DNA from: Pseudomonas flexibilis
GTDB lineage: Bacteria; Pseudomonadota; Gammaproteobacteria; Pseudomonadales; Pseudomonadaceae
Direction: 5' to 3'
Length of the DNA: 64,000 nucleotides
NCBI RefSeq assembly: GCF_000802425.1
Contig: NZ_JRUD01000007.1
Span: 219,533 to 283,532 of the forward strand
The notes beneath the pieces are model-generated. The model worked only from the letters and a program-made list of their open reading frames with translations. It was not told the origin of the DNA and did not search any database. Numbering within the stretch: the stretch's first letter is position 1; each line of letters opens with the position of its first letter. A program made the translations under genes and the position numbers. Of the stretch, positions 33,527-43,342 are shown piece by piece.

Positions 33527-33579
33527 AGCTTTTCGTGCGGGCCGACGCTAAAAGCTCGCGAATGAATTCGCTCCTACAG
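33527..33579. repeat. REP-like palindromic element
   Basis: AGCTTTT (33527-33533) pairs with AAAAGCT (33550-33556), and GCGAATGAATTCGC (33558-33571) is a perfect palindromic hairpin followed by TCCTACAG. The GAATTCGCTCCTACAG string is typical of Pseudomonas REP sequences. Located between convergent-free genes in a 211-bp gap. Confidence 0.75.
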
Positions 33580-33727
33580 GTAATGCGCCGCCGCCATTTT
33601 GCAGCTGCCCGCGCTGGAAGCCATTGAACTGAACGCGGACTCGAACCGCGTTCGCCCCTGTATACTGCGCGCCCTTCGGCGCCTTGGCGCCCGTCGTTTT
33701 CCTTTTCAGTGTCAGTGCGGTCGTATC

Positions 33728-34723
<996 letters not shown>

Positions 34724-34736
34724 ACCCCGCCGCTGT

Positions 34737-34817
34737 GCGTAGGGCGGTCGGCGTGGTACCGGCCGCCATTCGATGTTGGCATCTCGGTGGCCGAAAACGA
34801 CGTCAACCACCCTACGC
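34737..34817. repeat. 81-bp dispersed element bounded by GCGTAGGG/CCCTACGC
   Basis: GCGTAGGG (34737-34744) and CCCTACGC (34810-34817) are perfect inverted ends. The left part (GGCGGTCGGCGTGGTACCGG then CCGCCATTCGATG) belongs to the family seen at 18419-18456. Intergenic, between dusA and a convergent small gene. Confidence 0.7.
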
Positions 34818-34822
34818 GCGCG

Positions 34823-35110
34823 TTACAGACCCAGTTCGTCCAGCGCCTCGTCGGCCTGGTCGAGAGCCAGCTCCGTGCTGTCGATCAGGTTGGAAACCTC
34901 TTCCACCGATGCCTCGCCAAGATCGACGGCCTTCAGCGCCGCCAGCAGCTCGTTCATGCGCTGGATGACGGCGGCGGCGCGATCGCGGTCTTCCTCGGCA
35001 TGCTCCTCCTCGTCCGGCTGACGGAGATAGTTCTCGGCGTGACCCTTGGTTTCCTCGGCCGACTCGATCAGTTCGGCAATTTCGTTGCGGATGTCGTCCA
35101 CCAGCGCCAT
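34823..35110 (-). CDS. Hypothetical acidic helical protein (95 residues)
   Basis: I do not recognise a named family. The protein is highly acidic and almost entirely helical, with a central run rich in Glu/Asp (RQPDEEEHAEEDRDRAAA) and heptad-like patterns on both sides (MALVDDIRNEIAELIESAEE; STELALDQADEALDEL), suggesting a soluble coiled coil. No signal peptide or membrane segment. It is transcribed divergently from tal and ends five bases from a dispersed repeat. The codon use fits the surrounding core genes, so it appears to be a real native gene. Confidence 0.7.
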   Translation of the reverse strand: MALVDDIRNEIAELIESAEETKGHAENYLRQPDEEEHAEEDRDRAAAVIQRMNELLAALKAVDLGEASVEEVSNLIDSTELALDQADEALDELGL

Positions 35111-35307
35111 GGGTTGTTCCCCGTTATTGAATAAGCCTTGATTAATGCGGGCGGCGGCGCAGGAATCAAGGGCAGCGATACAAAATGCCTGCTATCCATT
35201 GACCCGCGTCCTGGCGCGTCCCCGGGCCTCTGTTATCCTCCTGTGATTTTCCGTGCGGCGACCGCCGCGTCAGGGACGACGTTTCTTCAAGTCATCGCAG
35301 GTGCCCC

Positions 35308-36228
35308 ATGCCTTCCAAGCTGGACCAGTTGAAAGCCTTCACCACCGTGGTTGCCGATACCGGCGACCTGGATGCCATCGCTCGCCTCAAGCCGGTGGAC
35401 GCCACCACCAATCCGTCACTGCTGCTCAAGGCGGCCGCCCTGCCCCGCTATGCCGATCTGCTGCAGAACGCCACGCGGGCCGCTGGCGGCGATACCGGCC
35501 TGGCCTGCGACCATTTCGCCGTCGCGGTAGGCGGGGAGATCCTCAAGGTCATACCCGGGCGCATCTCCACCGAGGTGGATGCCCGCCTGTCCTTCGACAG
35601 CGAAGCCACCCAGCGCCGCGCCGAGCGCCTGATCGATCTCTACGATCGGGCCGGCATCGGCCGCGAGCGGGTACTGATCAAGGTCGCCGCGACCTGGGAA
35701 GGCATCCGCGCCGCCGAACGCCTGGAACAGTCCGGCATCCAGACCAACCTGACCCTGCTGTTTTCCTTCGCCCAGGCGGCGGCCTGCGCCGATGCGGGCG
35801 TGTACCTGATCTCCCCCTTCGTGGGGCGCATCTACGACTGGTACAAGAAGGCCGAGGGCCGCGATTACGTGGGCGCGGAAGATCCGGGCGTGCGCTCGGT
35901 GACGCGCATCTACGACTACTACAAGGCCAACGGCTACTCGACGGTGGTGATGGGCGCCAGCTTCCGCAACCTGGGGCAGATCGAGGCGCTGGCCGGCTGC
36001 GATCGCCTGACCATCAGCCCGGAGCTGCTGCAGAAGCTGTCCGAGGATGAAAGCCCGCTGCAGCGCCAGCTACAACCGGGCGCCGCCGGTGAACCCCGTC
36101 AGGTGCTGGATGAAAGCGCGTTCCGCTGGGCGCTGAACGAAGATGCCATGGCCACCGAGAAGCTGGCCGAGGGCATTCGCCTGTTTGCGCGGGATCAGGA
36201 GAAGCTGGAAGCCCTATTGCGCGGCTGA
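35308..36228 (+). CDS. tal: Transaldolase
   Basis: The 306-residue enzyme of the non-oxidative pentose phosphate pathway transfers a dihydroxyacetone unit. The Schiff-base lysine is Lys125 in [13 protein letters not shown]; other family blocks are [31 protein letters not shown] and [13 protein letters not shown]. Length is near E. coli TalB (317). It begins the block tal-rssC-rssB-mlaA-thioesterase that parallels P. aeruginosa PA2796-PA2801. A strong bidirectional terminator separates it from the convergent rssC. Confidence 0.97.
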   Translation: MPSKLDQLKAFTTVVADTGDLDAIARLKPVDATTNPSLLLKAAALPRYADLLQNATRAAGGDTGLACDHFAVAVGGEILKVIPGRISTEVDARLSFDSEATQRRAERLIDLYDRAGIGRERVLIKVAATWEGIRAAERLEQSGIQTNLTLLFSFAQAAACADAGVYLISPFVGRIYDWYKKAEGRDYVGAEDPGVRSVTRIYDYYKANGYSTVVMGASFRNLGQIEALAGCDRLTISPELLQKLSEDESPLQRQLQPGAAGEPRQVLDESAFRWALNEDAMATEKLAEGIRLFARDQEKLEALLRG

Positions 36229-36243
36229 GGCCTGGGGTTTCGT

Positions 36244-36336
36244 AGGGTGGTCAAGGCGCAGCCTTGGCCACCCTTGAGGAGCGGGCACTCAAGGCCAGGC
36301 CGTGAGCGCCTTCGGCGGCCGGAAAGGCGCCGCCTC
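36244..36336. repeat. Dispersed hairpin repeats after tal
   Basis: AGGGTGGTCAAGGC and GCCTTGGCCACCCTT (36244-36274) form a hairpin like that at 18348-18375. A second unit at 36305-36336 (minus strand CGGCGCCTTTCCGGCCGCCG) belongs to the 18419-18456 family. Confidence 0.7.
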
Positions 36337-36349
36337 CCGGCAAAACGAC

Positions 36350-36380
36350 AAAAGGCGATGCAACCGGCATCGCCTTTTTC
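36350..36380. terminator. Bidirectional intrinsic terminator between tal and rssC
   Basis: AAAGGCGATGC pairs with GCATCGCCTTT across a 5-base loop, with A-rich sequence before and TTTTTC after. It would stop tal on the plus strand and rssC on the minus strand. Confidence 0.85.
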
Positions 36381-36394
36381 ATGCCCCGCCCGAC

Positions 36395-36877
36395 TCAGCT
36401 GCGTTCCAGCGCCTCGACCAGATCGCGGAACGCCTGGCGGTTGGAGTCGTTGAGGCTCATCAGGATGCGGTGGGCTTCCAGCACCCGGTGGCGCACTTCC
36501 TCCTCGGAGACGTCCTGGCACGGCAGGTCGCGCAGGCTTTCCGGGGTGATCTGCGGCTGGTCGACGATGTTGAACACCTGATCGAACCCCATGGAGTGCA
36601 GCAGCCGGGTGATGTCCGGGTTGCGGGTCACCAGGGTGGGAAGCAGCCCGACCTTCTGCCGCGACAGGATCGACAGCTTGGCCAGCAGTCCGAGGGTGGT
36701 GCTGTCGATGCTGCGGGTGTCGATCAGGTCGATGACGATGCTCGAAAAGTTCGTCGCAGAGAAGATCTGTTCGATGGTGGAATCCAGCACGGAGCAGAGG
36801 GTCAGGCGTATCTCGCCGATGAACTTGAGTACGAAGGTGCCTTCCTGCTCGGCAAACTGGATCTTGCCGTTACTCAT
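36395..36877 (-). CDS. rssC: STAS-domain anti-sigma factor antagonist RssC
   Basis: The 160-residue protein has an N-terminal STAS domain (about 1-105) with the phospho-regulated serine region IDLIDTRSIDSTTLGLLAKL (Ser56 or Ser59) and a C-terminal helical extension (about 110-160). STAS antagonists toggle with partner kinases and PP2C phosphatases to control sigma factors or diguanylate cyclases. Its start overlaps the rssB stop by four bases, and RssB carries a PP2C domain, so RssB is expected to dephosphorylate RssC. The gene pair and its place between tal and mlaA match P. aeruginosa PA2797-PA2798. Confidence 0.88.
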   Translation of the reverse strand: MSNGKIQFAEQEGTFVLKFIGEIRLTLCSVLDSTIEQIFSATNFSSIVIDLIDTRSIDSTTLGLLAKLSILSRQKVGLLPTLVTRNPDITRLLHSMGFDQVFNIVDQPQITPESLRDLPCQDVSEEEVRHRVLEAHRILMSLNDSNRQAFRDLVEALERS

Positions 36878-38058
36878 TCAAGATTCCTGCTCAGTACCAG
36901 GAGGGCGATGTCGTCCGGCATGTCGCCCAGTTCATTCAATCCAAAAGTCTGTCGCAGACCCTCCAGGGTTCCACCTGCCGCGCCAATCATCCTGGGCAAC
37001 GCAGCCTCCTTTTCTTTGAGTGTCTCACCCGGCAAAAGATCGAGAATGCCGTCCGAGAGCAGCGTCAGGCTGAACGCCTCGGGCAGTTGGATCTCGCGGT
37101 CCTCGAAGGTGGCTTCCTCGAACAGCCCCACCGGCAGGCCGCGACCCTGCAGATATTCGGCCTGACCGTTCTGGTAAAGCACCGGTAGCGGAAGATGGCC
37201 ACCGATACTGTAGGTCAGCCGATCGGTGGGCAGGTCGATGATCCCGCCCAGCATGGTCACGTGCTTGCCGAGCTTGAGGTTGATCAGGCCCCGATTGATG
37301 TGACCCAGCACGTCGGAGGGCTTGAACTCGGGCAGCTTGCCACCGCGCCGCGACTCGTAGAGCAGCCGCGTGGTCATGAACTTGAGCAGCACGGTGACGA
37401 ACGCCGAGGAGGCGCCATGCCCGGAAACATCGGCCAGGTAGAAGGCGATGCGCCGGTCGTCGAGGCGAAAGTAGTCGACGAAGTCACCGGAGAGATACAG
37501 CGAAGGGATGATCTGGTGGGAGAAGCTGAAGCCGTCCGCCGTCCAAGGGGTGTCCGGCAGCAGGCTGATCTGCACCTGGCGGCCGGCGTCCTGGTCTTCC
37601 TGCAGCAGGTGCAGGCTGGCCTGCAGCTCGCGGTTGGTGGCCTCCAGCCTCTCGCTGTACACCGCGTTCTCGTGGCGCAGGCGCGCGCGATCCAGGGCCC
37701 GGCGGATGGAGTGCTCCAGCACCGCCAGGTCTTCCAGGGGTTTGATCAGGTAATCGGCGGCACCCAGGCGCAGGGCCTCGACCACGTCGTTCATCACGCC
37801 GGCCCCGGACACCACGATCACCGGAGCGGTATCGTTCAGCTCGCCGATGCGGCGGATCAGCTCCAGGCCGTCGATCTGCGGCATGCGCAGGTCGCAGATC
37901 ACCAGGTCCGGGTGTTCCTGCTGGAAGATTTCCAGGCCCTGATGCCCGTTGCTGGCCTGCGCGACCGTGAATCCGCTGTCCTCCAGATAAGCCGCGAGGC
38001 TGGTTCGCACAGCCTCGTCGTCATCAATGATCAGCAGTTTGGCACTGGGATTGTGCAT
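36874..38058 (-). CDS. rssB: Response regulator with PP2C phosphatase domain, RssB
   Basis: The 394-residue protein joins a receiver domain (1-125; LLIIDDDEAVRTS and phospho-acceptor Asp56 in LVICDLRMPQIDG), a short coiled linker (about 130-185) and a SpoIIE-type PP2C phosphatase (190-394; SGDFVDYFRLDD, FYLADVSGHGASSAFV, LLSDGILDLLPGE). No C-terminal kinase domain follows, unlike the HsbR proteins. The start at 38058 (MHNPSAKLLIIDDD) is preferred to an upstream codon. Works with RssC in a partner-switching circuit; the output in this organism is unknown, RpoS or c-di-GMP control being the main options. Confidence 0.9.
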   Translation of the reverse strand: MHNPSAKLLIIDDDEAVRTSLAAYLEDSGFTVAQASNGHQGLEIFQQEHPDLVICDLRMPQIDGLELIRRIGELNDTAPVIVVSGAGVMNDVVEALRLGAADYLIKPLEDLAVLEHSIRRALDRARLRHENAVYSERLEATNRELQASLHLLQEDQDAGRQVQISLLPDTPWTADGFSFSHQIIPSLYLSGDFVDYFRLDDRRIAFYLADVSGHGASSAFVTVLLKFMTTRLLYESRRGGKLPEFKPSDVLGHINRGLINLKLGKHVTMLGGIIDLPTDRLTYSIGGHLPLPVLYQNGQAEYLQGRGLPVGLFEEATFEDREIQLPEAFSLTLLSDGILDLLPGETLKEKEAALPRMIGAAGGTLEGLRQTFGLNELGDMPDDIALLVLSRNLE

Positions 38059-38212
38059 GGGATTTCCAGGCATACGGCGCCGGATGCGATGGACTGATTG
38101 GCCGGCGGAAGCACGGCGAAGTATAGGGAGTTCTCGACACGGCGCAGACGGTACTCCCATCCGACAGGCGATTCAAGCTTGCGGGCGTACGCCCAAAGGG
38201 CTATGGCCAGGC

Positions 38213-38917
38213 TCAGAAATCGTCCTCGATCATGCCGTCGCGCACCTTGAACTCGCGGTTCTGCAGGTACACGTTGCGCAGGAAGGTGTACTTGTCGCCC
38301 TGGATGAGGCGCTCGGCGTCCAGGAAGCTCGCCCGCGTATCCACTACATCCAGACCCAGCAACTGGTTGCGGGTACGCACGTGGTCCAGATGGGTATAGA
38401 GACCGTTGTAGCTGTCGGGGAAGCGGGCCAGGCCGTCGCGCACCGTGCTCGGCCCCAGGAACGGCAGCACCAGGTACGGCCCGCTGCCCAGCCCCCAGAC
38501 GCCGAGGGTTTGGCCGAAGTCCTCGTCGTTGCGCTGCAGGCCCATCCGCGTGGCCACGTCGAAGAAACCCAGCAGCCCGAAGGTGGAGTTGAACAGCAGG
38601 CGCGCGGTATCCACGCCCGCCGCGTGCAGCTTGCCTTGCAGCAGGTTGTTGGTCAGGTTGCGCACCTCGCCCACATTGCTGAAGACATTGCCGATGCCGG
38701 TTTCCAGGAAGTCCGGCGTCACGGTGCGATACCCCTTGGCCAGCGGCTTCAGCGCATAGGTGTCCAAGGTCTCGTTGAAGGCGAACATCGAGCGGTTGAA
38801 GCCTTCCCATGGATCGTCCTCGTGAGCCTGCGCTGCCGCCTGTAATGGCAACGCCAGGACAGCACAGACCGCCAGGCAACGGACCGTCACTGACATGCCG
38901 ACGGCGAAAACAGCCAT
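38213..38917 (-). CDS. mlaA: MlaA/VacJ-family outer-membrane lipid-asymmetry protein
   Basis: The 234-residue protein removes misplaced phospholipids from the outer leaflet and passes them to MlaC. Family blocks are EDDPWEGFNRSMFAFNETLD (36-55), LQGKLHAAGVDTARLLFNST, DFGQTLGVWGLGSGPYLVLP and GPSTVRDGLARFPDSY. The N-terminus has a signal peptide (hydrophobic run ending LALPLQAAAQA) but no good lipobox; the only cysteines in it are in VRCLAVCAVL. So it may be processed by signal peptidase I, unlike E. coli MlaA. Start ATG at 38917 follows GAGG. Confidence 0.92.
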   Translation of the reverse strand: MAVFAVGMSVTVRCLAVCAVLALPLQAAAQAHEDDPWEGFNRSMFAFNETLDTYALKPLAKGYRTVTPDFLETGIGNVFSNVGEVRNLTNNLLQGKLHAAGVDTARLLFNSTFGLLGFFDVATRMGLQRNDEDFGQTLGVWGLGSGPYLVLPFLGPSTVRDGLARFPDSYNGLYTHLDHVRTRNQLLGLDVVDTRASFLDAERLIQGDKYTFLRNVYLQNREFKVRDGMIEDDF

Positions 38918-39041
38918 TGCAGTACCTCCTCGAGATTCGTAGTGTGTCGCCCCCGCCAACCGGCGGAAACCCGATTCCAGACGCGCCGGAGCCGGCAAAG
39001 CGGCGAAGTATACGGCCAGTTCCCCACAGAGAGGCACCCCC

Positions 39042-39464
39042 ATGTCCGCGTCCGACACCCCTCGCCTGCTGCACGCCTGCCGCATCCCGGTACGCTGGGG
39101 CGACATGGACAGCTACGGCCACGTCAACAACACCCGCTATGTGCAGTATCTGGAGGAGGCACGCATCGCCTGGTTTGCCAGTCTTTCCATGGACATCGAC
39201 CATGGGCCGGAAGGTCCGGTGGTGCTGCAAGTGCAGCACACCTACCTGCGTCCCGTGGTCCATCCGGCCACGGTAGTCGTCGAGCTGTATGCCGGCGCGC
39301 TGGGTCGCAGCAGCCTGACCCTGGAACACCGCCTGTATACCGAGGCGGAGCCGGGCATCCTGTACGGGGAAGGCTTCTGCAAGCTGGTGTGGATCGAGCA
39401 TGCGGCAAACCGTTCGGTGCCGGTGCCGCCCGGCCTGCGCGCGCTGTTAGCACCGCCTGTCTGA
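39042..39464 (+). CDS. Acyl-CoA thioesterase of the 4HBT (YbgC-like) type
   Basis: The 140-residue hotdog-fold enzyme has the 4HBT active-site motif RWGDMDSYGHVNNTRYVQYL with the catalytic Asp (WGDMD) and the helix start GHVNN. It hydrolyses acyl-CoA thioesters; the natural acyl group is not evident. Start ATG at 39042 (MSASDTPRLL) follows AGAGAGG. It is divergent from mlaA with 124 bases between. The neighbourhood matches PA2800-PA2801, where the corresponding enzyme is the crystal-known thioesterase of this family. Confidence 0.9.
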   Translation: MSASDTPRLLHACRIPVRWGDMDSYGHVNNTRYVQYLEEARIAWFASLSMDIDHGPEGPVVLQVQHTYLRPVVHPATVVVELYAGALGRSSLTLEHRLYTEAEPGILYGEGFCKLVWIEHAANRSVPVPPGLRALLAPPV

Positions 39465-39534
39465 GACGCCCCCTCCGTCATCGAACCGTCACCGGGCAAC
39501 TCTAGCCTGCTCCTCTCAAGCAAAGAGGAACCGC

Positions 39535-40245
39535 ATGATGAGCGCCCGCCCACAGCTGTTTACCGCCGTGCTGTTCGGCCTGTCCGGATGTCTGGTCGAC
39601 CATGGTGCATACGTGGTACGTCAAGCCCGGCAGCCGCTCCAGGCGCCACGCGTGAGCCTGGGCAACCTGGCCCTCAGCAGCCGCCTGGAACGGGCCGCCC
39701 GGGTGCAGGACTGGCAAGCCCAGGCCGACCTGCGCGAGCAGGCCCTGGCTCGAGCCCAGCCCACGCCGAATGCGCTGGCCACCCTGGAAACCCTGCACCG
39801 CCAGGGCGTGCCCTGCGCCTGGCTTGAGGAGTTGCCGGATACCGTCTGCCAGGCGCTGGCCTCGCGCCTGCCGGGCTGGCTGGCGGGATTTCCCGGCACC
39901 GAGACCCGCCCCTGGCCGGCGCCGGACGCCTGCTGGGAGGCGCTCAGCCAACTGAACATTCCGCACCTGGAAGGCAGCGTTCTGGTATGTAGCGATACAC
40001 GCCTGCTGGAGGCCGGCCTGCGCGCCGGGCTCTGGACCATCGGCCTGGCGACCAGCGGCAGTCAGTGCGGGCTGAGCCTTTTGGACTGGCAGAGCCTGAC
40101 GCCCTTGGAACAGAAGTCGCTACGTACCGTGGCCACCCTGGAGCTGTACCAGTTGGGTGCGCATTCGGTCATCGACGACCTGGGCGACCTGGCCAGCTGC
40201 CTGGCGGACCTGGCCAAGCGACGGGCCAAGGGTGAAAAACCCTGA
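39535..40245 (+). CDS. HAD-like phosphonatase-related protein
   Basis: The 236-residue protein looks like a degenerate haloacid-dehalogenase-fold protein related to phosphonoacetaldehyde hydrolase (PA2803-type). The N-terminal nucleophile motif is altered: where DxDGT is usual it has VLFGLSGCLVDHGAYV, lacking the first Asp. A later motif GSVLVCSDTRLLEAGLRAGLW resembles the HAD domain II/III region. Without the nucleophile, phosphatase activity is doubtful. Start ATG at 39535, with AAAGAGG upstream. It is followed by the DUF4404 gene in the same direction. Confidence 0.7.
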   Translation: MMSARPQLFTAVLFGLSGCLVDHGAYVVRQARQPLQAPRVSLGNLALSSRLERAARVQDWQAQADLREQALARAQPTPNALATLETLHRQGVPCAWLEELPDTVCQALASRLPGWLAGFPGTETRPWPAPDACWEALSQLNIPHLEGSVLVCSDTRLLEAGLRAGLWTIGLATSGSQCGLSLLDWQSLTPLEQKSLRTVATLELYQLGAHSVIDDLGDLASCLADLAKRRAKGEKP

Positions 40246-40336
40246 TACCCCGTGTCACAGGCGAACTGCCGGGCACTGCCTTATCTTTAGGGCAACGCCT
40301 GCCGTCCGGCGGGCGATGGACCAAGGGAGTACCGCC

Positions 40337-40603
40337 ATGCCCGCACAGGAACTTCGCAAGCAGCTCGAACAGTTGCGCGACCAGCTCGAACAGACGCCAC
40401 CGCTGGACGCCGACGAGCGCGGCGCCATTCAGGCGCTGATCGAGCAGATCGAAACCCAGTTGGCACTGCAGAGCCCGCCGCCTGCCGACGAGACGCTGGT
40501 GGACGGCATCAACCTGGCCGTGGAGCGTTTCGAGGTCAGCCACCCCACGCTGGCCGGCACCCTGCGCAACATCATGCAGAGTCTGGTCAGCATGGGTATC
40601 TGA
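40337..40603 (+). CDS. DUF4404 family protein
   Basis: The 88-residue protein (MPAQELRKQLEQLRDQLEQT) is a small, helical, soluble protein of the DUF4404 family; two helices with heptad spacing are followed by ETLVDGINLAVERFEVSHPT and LRNIMQSLVSMGI, the conserved part. No function is known. The ATG at 40337 follows AAGGGAG. It is convergent with queF, three bases apart. The same order occurs around PA2805. Confidence 0.8.
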   Translation: MPAQELRKQLEQLRDQLEQTPPLDADERGAIQALIEQIETQLALQSPPPADETLVDGINLAVERFEVSHPTLAGTLRNIMQSLVSMGI

Positions 40604-40606
40604 CGC

Positions 40607-41434
40607 CTACTGGCGCACCAGCCGGCGGTTGTCCACCTGCGGCGCCTCGCTGCTGCGGTAGGGATTGATGTCCAGCCCGCCGCGGCGCACGTAGCGCGCG
40701 TAGACGGTCAGCCGCCGCGGCTGCAGCAGGCGCTGCAGGTCCAGGAAGATGCGCTCCACGCACTGCTCGTGGAAGTCGCGATGCTGGCGGAAGCTGATCA
40801 GGTAGGCCAGCAGACTGGCCGGATCCAGCGCCGGGCCCTGGTAATCGACCACCACACTGCCCCAGTCCGGCTGGCCGGTGACCGGACAGTTGGACTTGAG
40901 CAGGTGGCTGTGCAGGCATTCCTCCACCTGGCGCTGCGGGTCGCAGCGCAACAGTTCCGGGCGCGGATGGTCGTAGCCAGTCACTTCAACGTCCAGGTCA
41001 TCGATGCAACGGCCCGGCAAGCGGGCCACGCCCTCCTCGCCCACTTCATCCAGGCTGCGCACCCGCACGCCGACCGGCGCGCCGGCCACGGCCGACAGGT
41101 CGCGCCGCAGCGCTTCGCGCACCGCCTGCGCATCGGCGAACACCGTCTGGTTCAGCGAATTGAGGTAGAGCTTGAAGGACTTGGATTCGATGATGTTCGG
41201 CGAATCGGCCGGAATGGCGAACTCGCCGATGGCCACCACCGGCTTGCCGGACGGCAGCAGCCAGGACAGCTCGTAGCAGTTCCAGTAATCCACGCCCTGA
41301 TAGGGCAGCTGGCCGGCCTGCAGCCCCAGCTCCGCCCACTTCGGCGCGCGCGGGATGGGGTACAGCAGCTCGGGGCTGTAGTGGTCGACGTACTCGCTGG
41401 ACTTGCCCAGCGGCGAATGTTCGGCCGGATGCAT
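40607..41434 (-). CDS. queF: NADPH-dependent 7-cyano-7-deazaguanine reductase (type II QueF)
   Basis: The 275-residue enzyme reduces preQ0 to preQ1 in queuosine biosynthesis. The N-terminal half carries the QueF motif [15 protein letters not shown] (83-97); the C-terminal half has the active-site cysteine Cys183 and Asp190 in [14 protein letters not shown]. The two-half (YqcD+YkvM-like) type II form is full length (E. coli 282). Start [15 protein letters not shown] at 41434. No preQ1 riboswitch is visible in the 69 bases before it. Other queuosine genes are not in this window. Confidence 0.96.
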   Translation of the reverse strand: MHPAEHSPLGKSSEYVDHYSPELLYPIPRAPKWAELGLQAGQLPYQGVDYWNCYELSWLLPSGKPVVAIGEFAIPADSPNIIESKSFKLYLNSLNQTVFADAQAVREALRRDLSAVAGAPVGVRVRSLDEVGEEGVARLPGRCIDDLDVEVTGYDHPRPELLRCDPQRQVEECLHSHLLKSNCPVTGQPDWGSVVVDYQGPALDPASLLAYLISFRQHRDFHEQCVERIFLDLQRLLQPRRLTVYARYVRRGGLDINPYRSSEAPQVDNRRLVRQ

Positions 41435-41503
41435 GGCGTTACCTGACGAAAAACGGGCCGCGCAGTATAAGCGCGGCCACGCGGATCGGCACCGCCCGGC
41501 CGC

Positions 41504-42280
41504 TTACTGGCGCAGGCCGCGCCCGCTTTTCAGCAGGTGGATGCAGAACAGGTAGAGCACGGCGGTGGCCAGCAGCATGAAGCCGATGGCGGTGCCGATG
41601 TGGATGTCGGATACGCCGAGGATGCCGTAGCGGAAGGCATTCACCATGTGCAGGATCGGGTTGGCCAGCGAGACGCTCTGCCAGAACGGCGACAGCAGGT
41701 GGATCGAGTAGAACACCCCGCCCAGGTACGTCAGCGGCGTGAGCACGAAGGTGGGGATGATCGAGATGTCGTCGAAGCTACGCGCATAGGCGGCGTTGAT
41801 GAAGCCGCCCAGAGCGAAGATGGTCGCCGCCAGCAGGATGACCAGGATCGTCACGCCCAGGTGGTGCACCTGCAGCTGGGTGAAGAACAGCGACAGCACG
41901 GTGACGATCAGTGCCACGCCCAGGCCGCGCAGCACGCCGCCGGCCACGTAGCCGACCAGGATGATGTGCGGCGACACCGGCGCCACCATCAGCTCCTCGA
42001 TGTTGCGCTGGAACTTGCTGCCGAAGAAGCTCGACACCACGTTGCTGTAGGCGTTGGTGATCACCGACATCATGATCAGCCCCGGCACGATGAAGTCCAT
42101 GTAGGGCAGGCCGTCCATCTCGCCGATGCGCGCGCCGATCAGGTTGCCGAAGATCACGAAATACAGCGCCATGGTGATGGCCGGCGGCAGCAGGGTTTGC
42201 GGCCAGATGCGCAGGAAGCGCCGCACTTCCCGGTAGACGATGGTGTGCAGGGCGATCAGGTTGGGACGCAGCTCGTTCAT
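41504..42280 (-). CDS. ABC-2 type transporter permease (YadH-like)
   Basis: The 258-residue integral membrane protein of the ABC-2 superfamily has six predicted helices (for example LLPPAITMALYFVIFGNLIG, LGVTILVILLAATIFALGGF, AIGFMLLATAVLYLFCIHLL). The permease shares an operon with the ATPase just upstream; their genes overlap by four bases. This pair resembles E. coli YadG/YadH and is also present near PA2811-PA2812. It is probably an exporter of a lipid-like or drug substrate, but nothing in the sequence fixes it. Confidence 0.88.
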   Translation of the reverse strand: MNELRPNLIALHTIVYREVRRFLRIWPQTLLPPAITMALYFVIFGNLIGARIGEMDGLPYMDFIVPGLIMMSVITNAYSNVVSSFFGSKFQRNIEELMVAPVSPHIILVGYVAGGVLRGLGVALIVTVLSLFFTQLQVHHLGVTILVILLAATIFALGGFINAAYARSFDDISIIPTFVLTPLTYLGGVFYSIHLLSPFWQSVSLANPILHMVNAFRYGILGVSDIHIGTAIGFMLLATAVLYLFCIHLLKSGRGLRQ

Positions 42281-43209
42281 TTCGCCACCTTGCTCAGGTT
42301 CTTCTCCACCAGGGACACGAACAGTTCCTCCAGGCGATTGCTCTTGTTGCGTAGGCTCTGTACCTCGATGCCCTGCCGCTGTAGCTGGCCGAACAGGTTG
42401 GTGATGCCCTGTTCCTTCTCCACCTGCACCTCCAGGGTACGCCCGTCCAGCAGGCGCGCCGGGTAGCCGTCCAGCTCCGGCGCCAGCAGCTGCGCTTCCT
42501 TGAGGTCGAGCAAGAAGGTTTCCACGTGCAGCGACTGCAGCAGGCCGCGCATGCTGGTGTTCTCGACGATGCGCCCGTGATCAATGATCGCGATGTTGCG
42601 GCACAGCTGCTCGGCTTCCTCCAGGTAGTGGGTGGTGAGGATGATGGTCACCCCCTGGCGGTTCAGCTCGGTGATGAAGTTCCACATCGAGCGGCGCAGC
42701 TCGATGTCCACGCCGGCGGTGGGCTCGTCGAGGATCAGCAGGCGCGGCTGGTGGATCAGCGCGCGGGCGATCATCAGCCGGCGCTTCATGCCGCCGGAGA
42801 GCATGCGCGAGGGCACGTTGCGCTTGTCCCACAGGCCCAGCTGGGTCAGGTACTGCTCGGCGCGCTCCTTGGCCACCCGCATGGGGATGCCGTAGTAACC
42901 GGCCTGGGTGACGACGATGTCGAACACCTTCTCGAACTGGTTGAAGTTGAACTCCTGGGGCACCACGCCCAGGCAGCGCTTGAGGCCGACCGGGTCACGG
43001 TCCAGGTCGTGGCCGAACACCTGCACCGAACCCGAGGTCTTGGTCACCAGGGTGGAGAGAATGCCGATGGTGGTGGACTTGCCGGCGCCGTTGGGGCCGA
43101 GCAAGGCGAAGAAGTCGCCTTCGGCGACGTCCAGGTCGATGCCATGCAGGGCCTGGAAGCCATTGCCGTAGGTCTTGGTCAGCTGCCGGATGGACAGGGC
43201 GGAACTCAT
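42277..43209 (-). CDS. ABC transporter ATP-binding protein (YadG-like)
   Basis: The 310-residue ATPase has Walker A (LLGPNGAGKSTTIGIL), a Q-loop (VVPQEFNF), signature (RMLSGGMKRRLMIARAL) and Walker B (LLILDEPTAGVDIELRR), with His in ILTTHYLEEAEQL. A C-terminal extension (about 235-310) follows. Start MSSALSIRQLTKTYGNG at 43209. It forms the drug/lipid-exporter-type pair with the downstream permease. The gene is divergent from fadE. Confidence 0.92.
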   Translation of the reverse strand: MSSALSIRQLTKTYGNGFQALHGIDLDVAEGDFFALLGPNGAGKSTTIGILSTLVTKTSGSVQVFGHDLDRDPVGLKRCLGVVPQEFNFNQFEKVFDIVVTQAGYYGIPMRVAKERAEQYLTQLGLWDKRNVPSRMLSGGMKRRLMIARALIHQPRLLILDEPTAGVDIELRRSMWNFITELNRQGVTIILTTHYLEEAEQLCRNIAIIDHGRIVENTSMRGLLQSLHVETFLLDLKEAQLLAPELDGYPARLLDGRTLEVQVEKEQGITNLFGQLQRQGIEVQSLRNKSNRLEELFVSLVEKNLSKVAK

Positions 43210-43342
43210 AGGAAGGCACGCACGCGTTTCTGGAAGAACCGGCACAGATGGGGGCGACAGTCGACAAATGCAAGACCGGTAGCATTCGGCGCGTCTGGAA
43301 CGCCTATGCTGAACCGGACGCTTACCGACCCGGAGGACACCC

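Noticed and set aside
41435..41503. preQ1 riboswitch before queF
   Set aside because: The 69-base gap has no preQ1-type hairpin followed by an A-rich tail.
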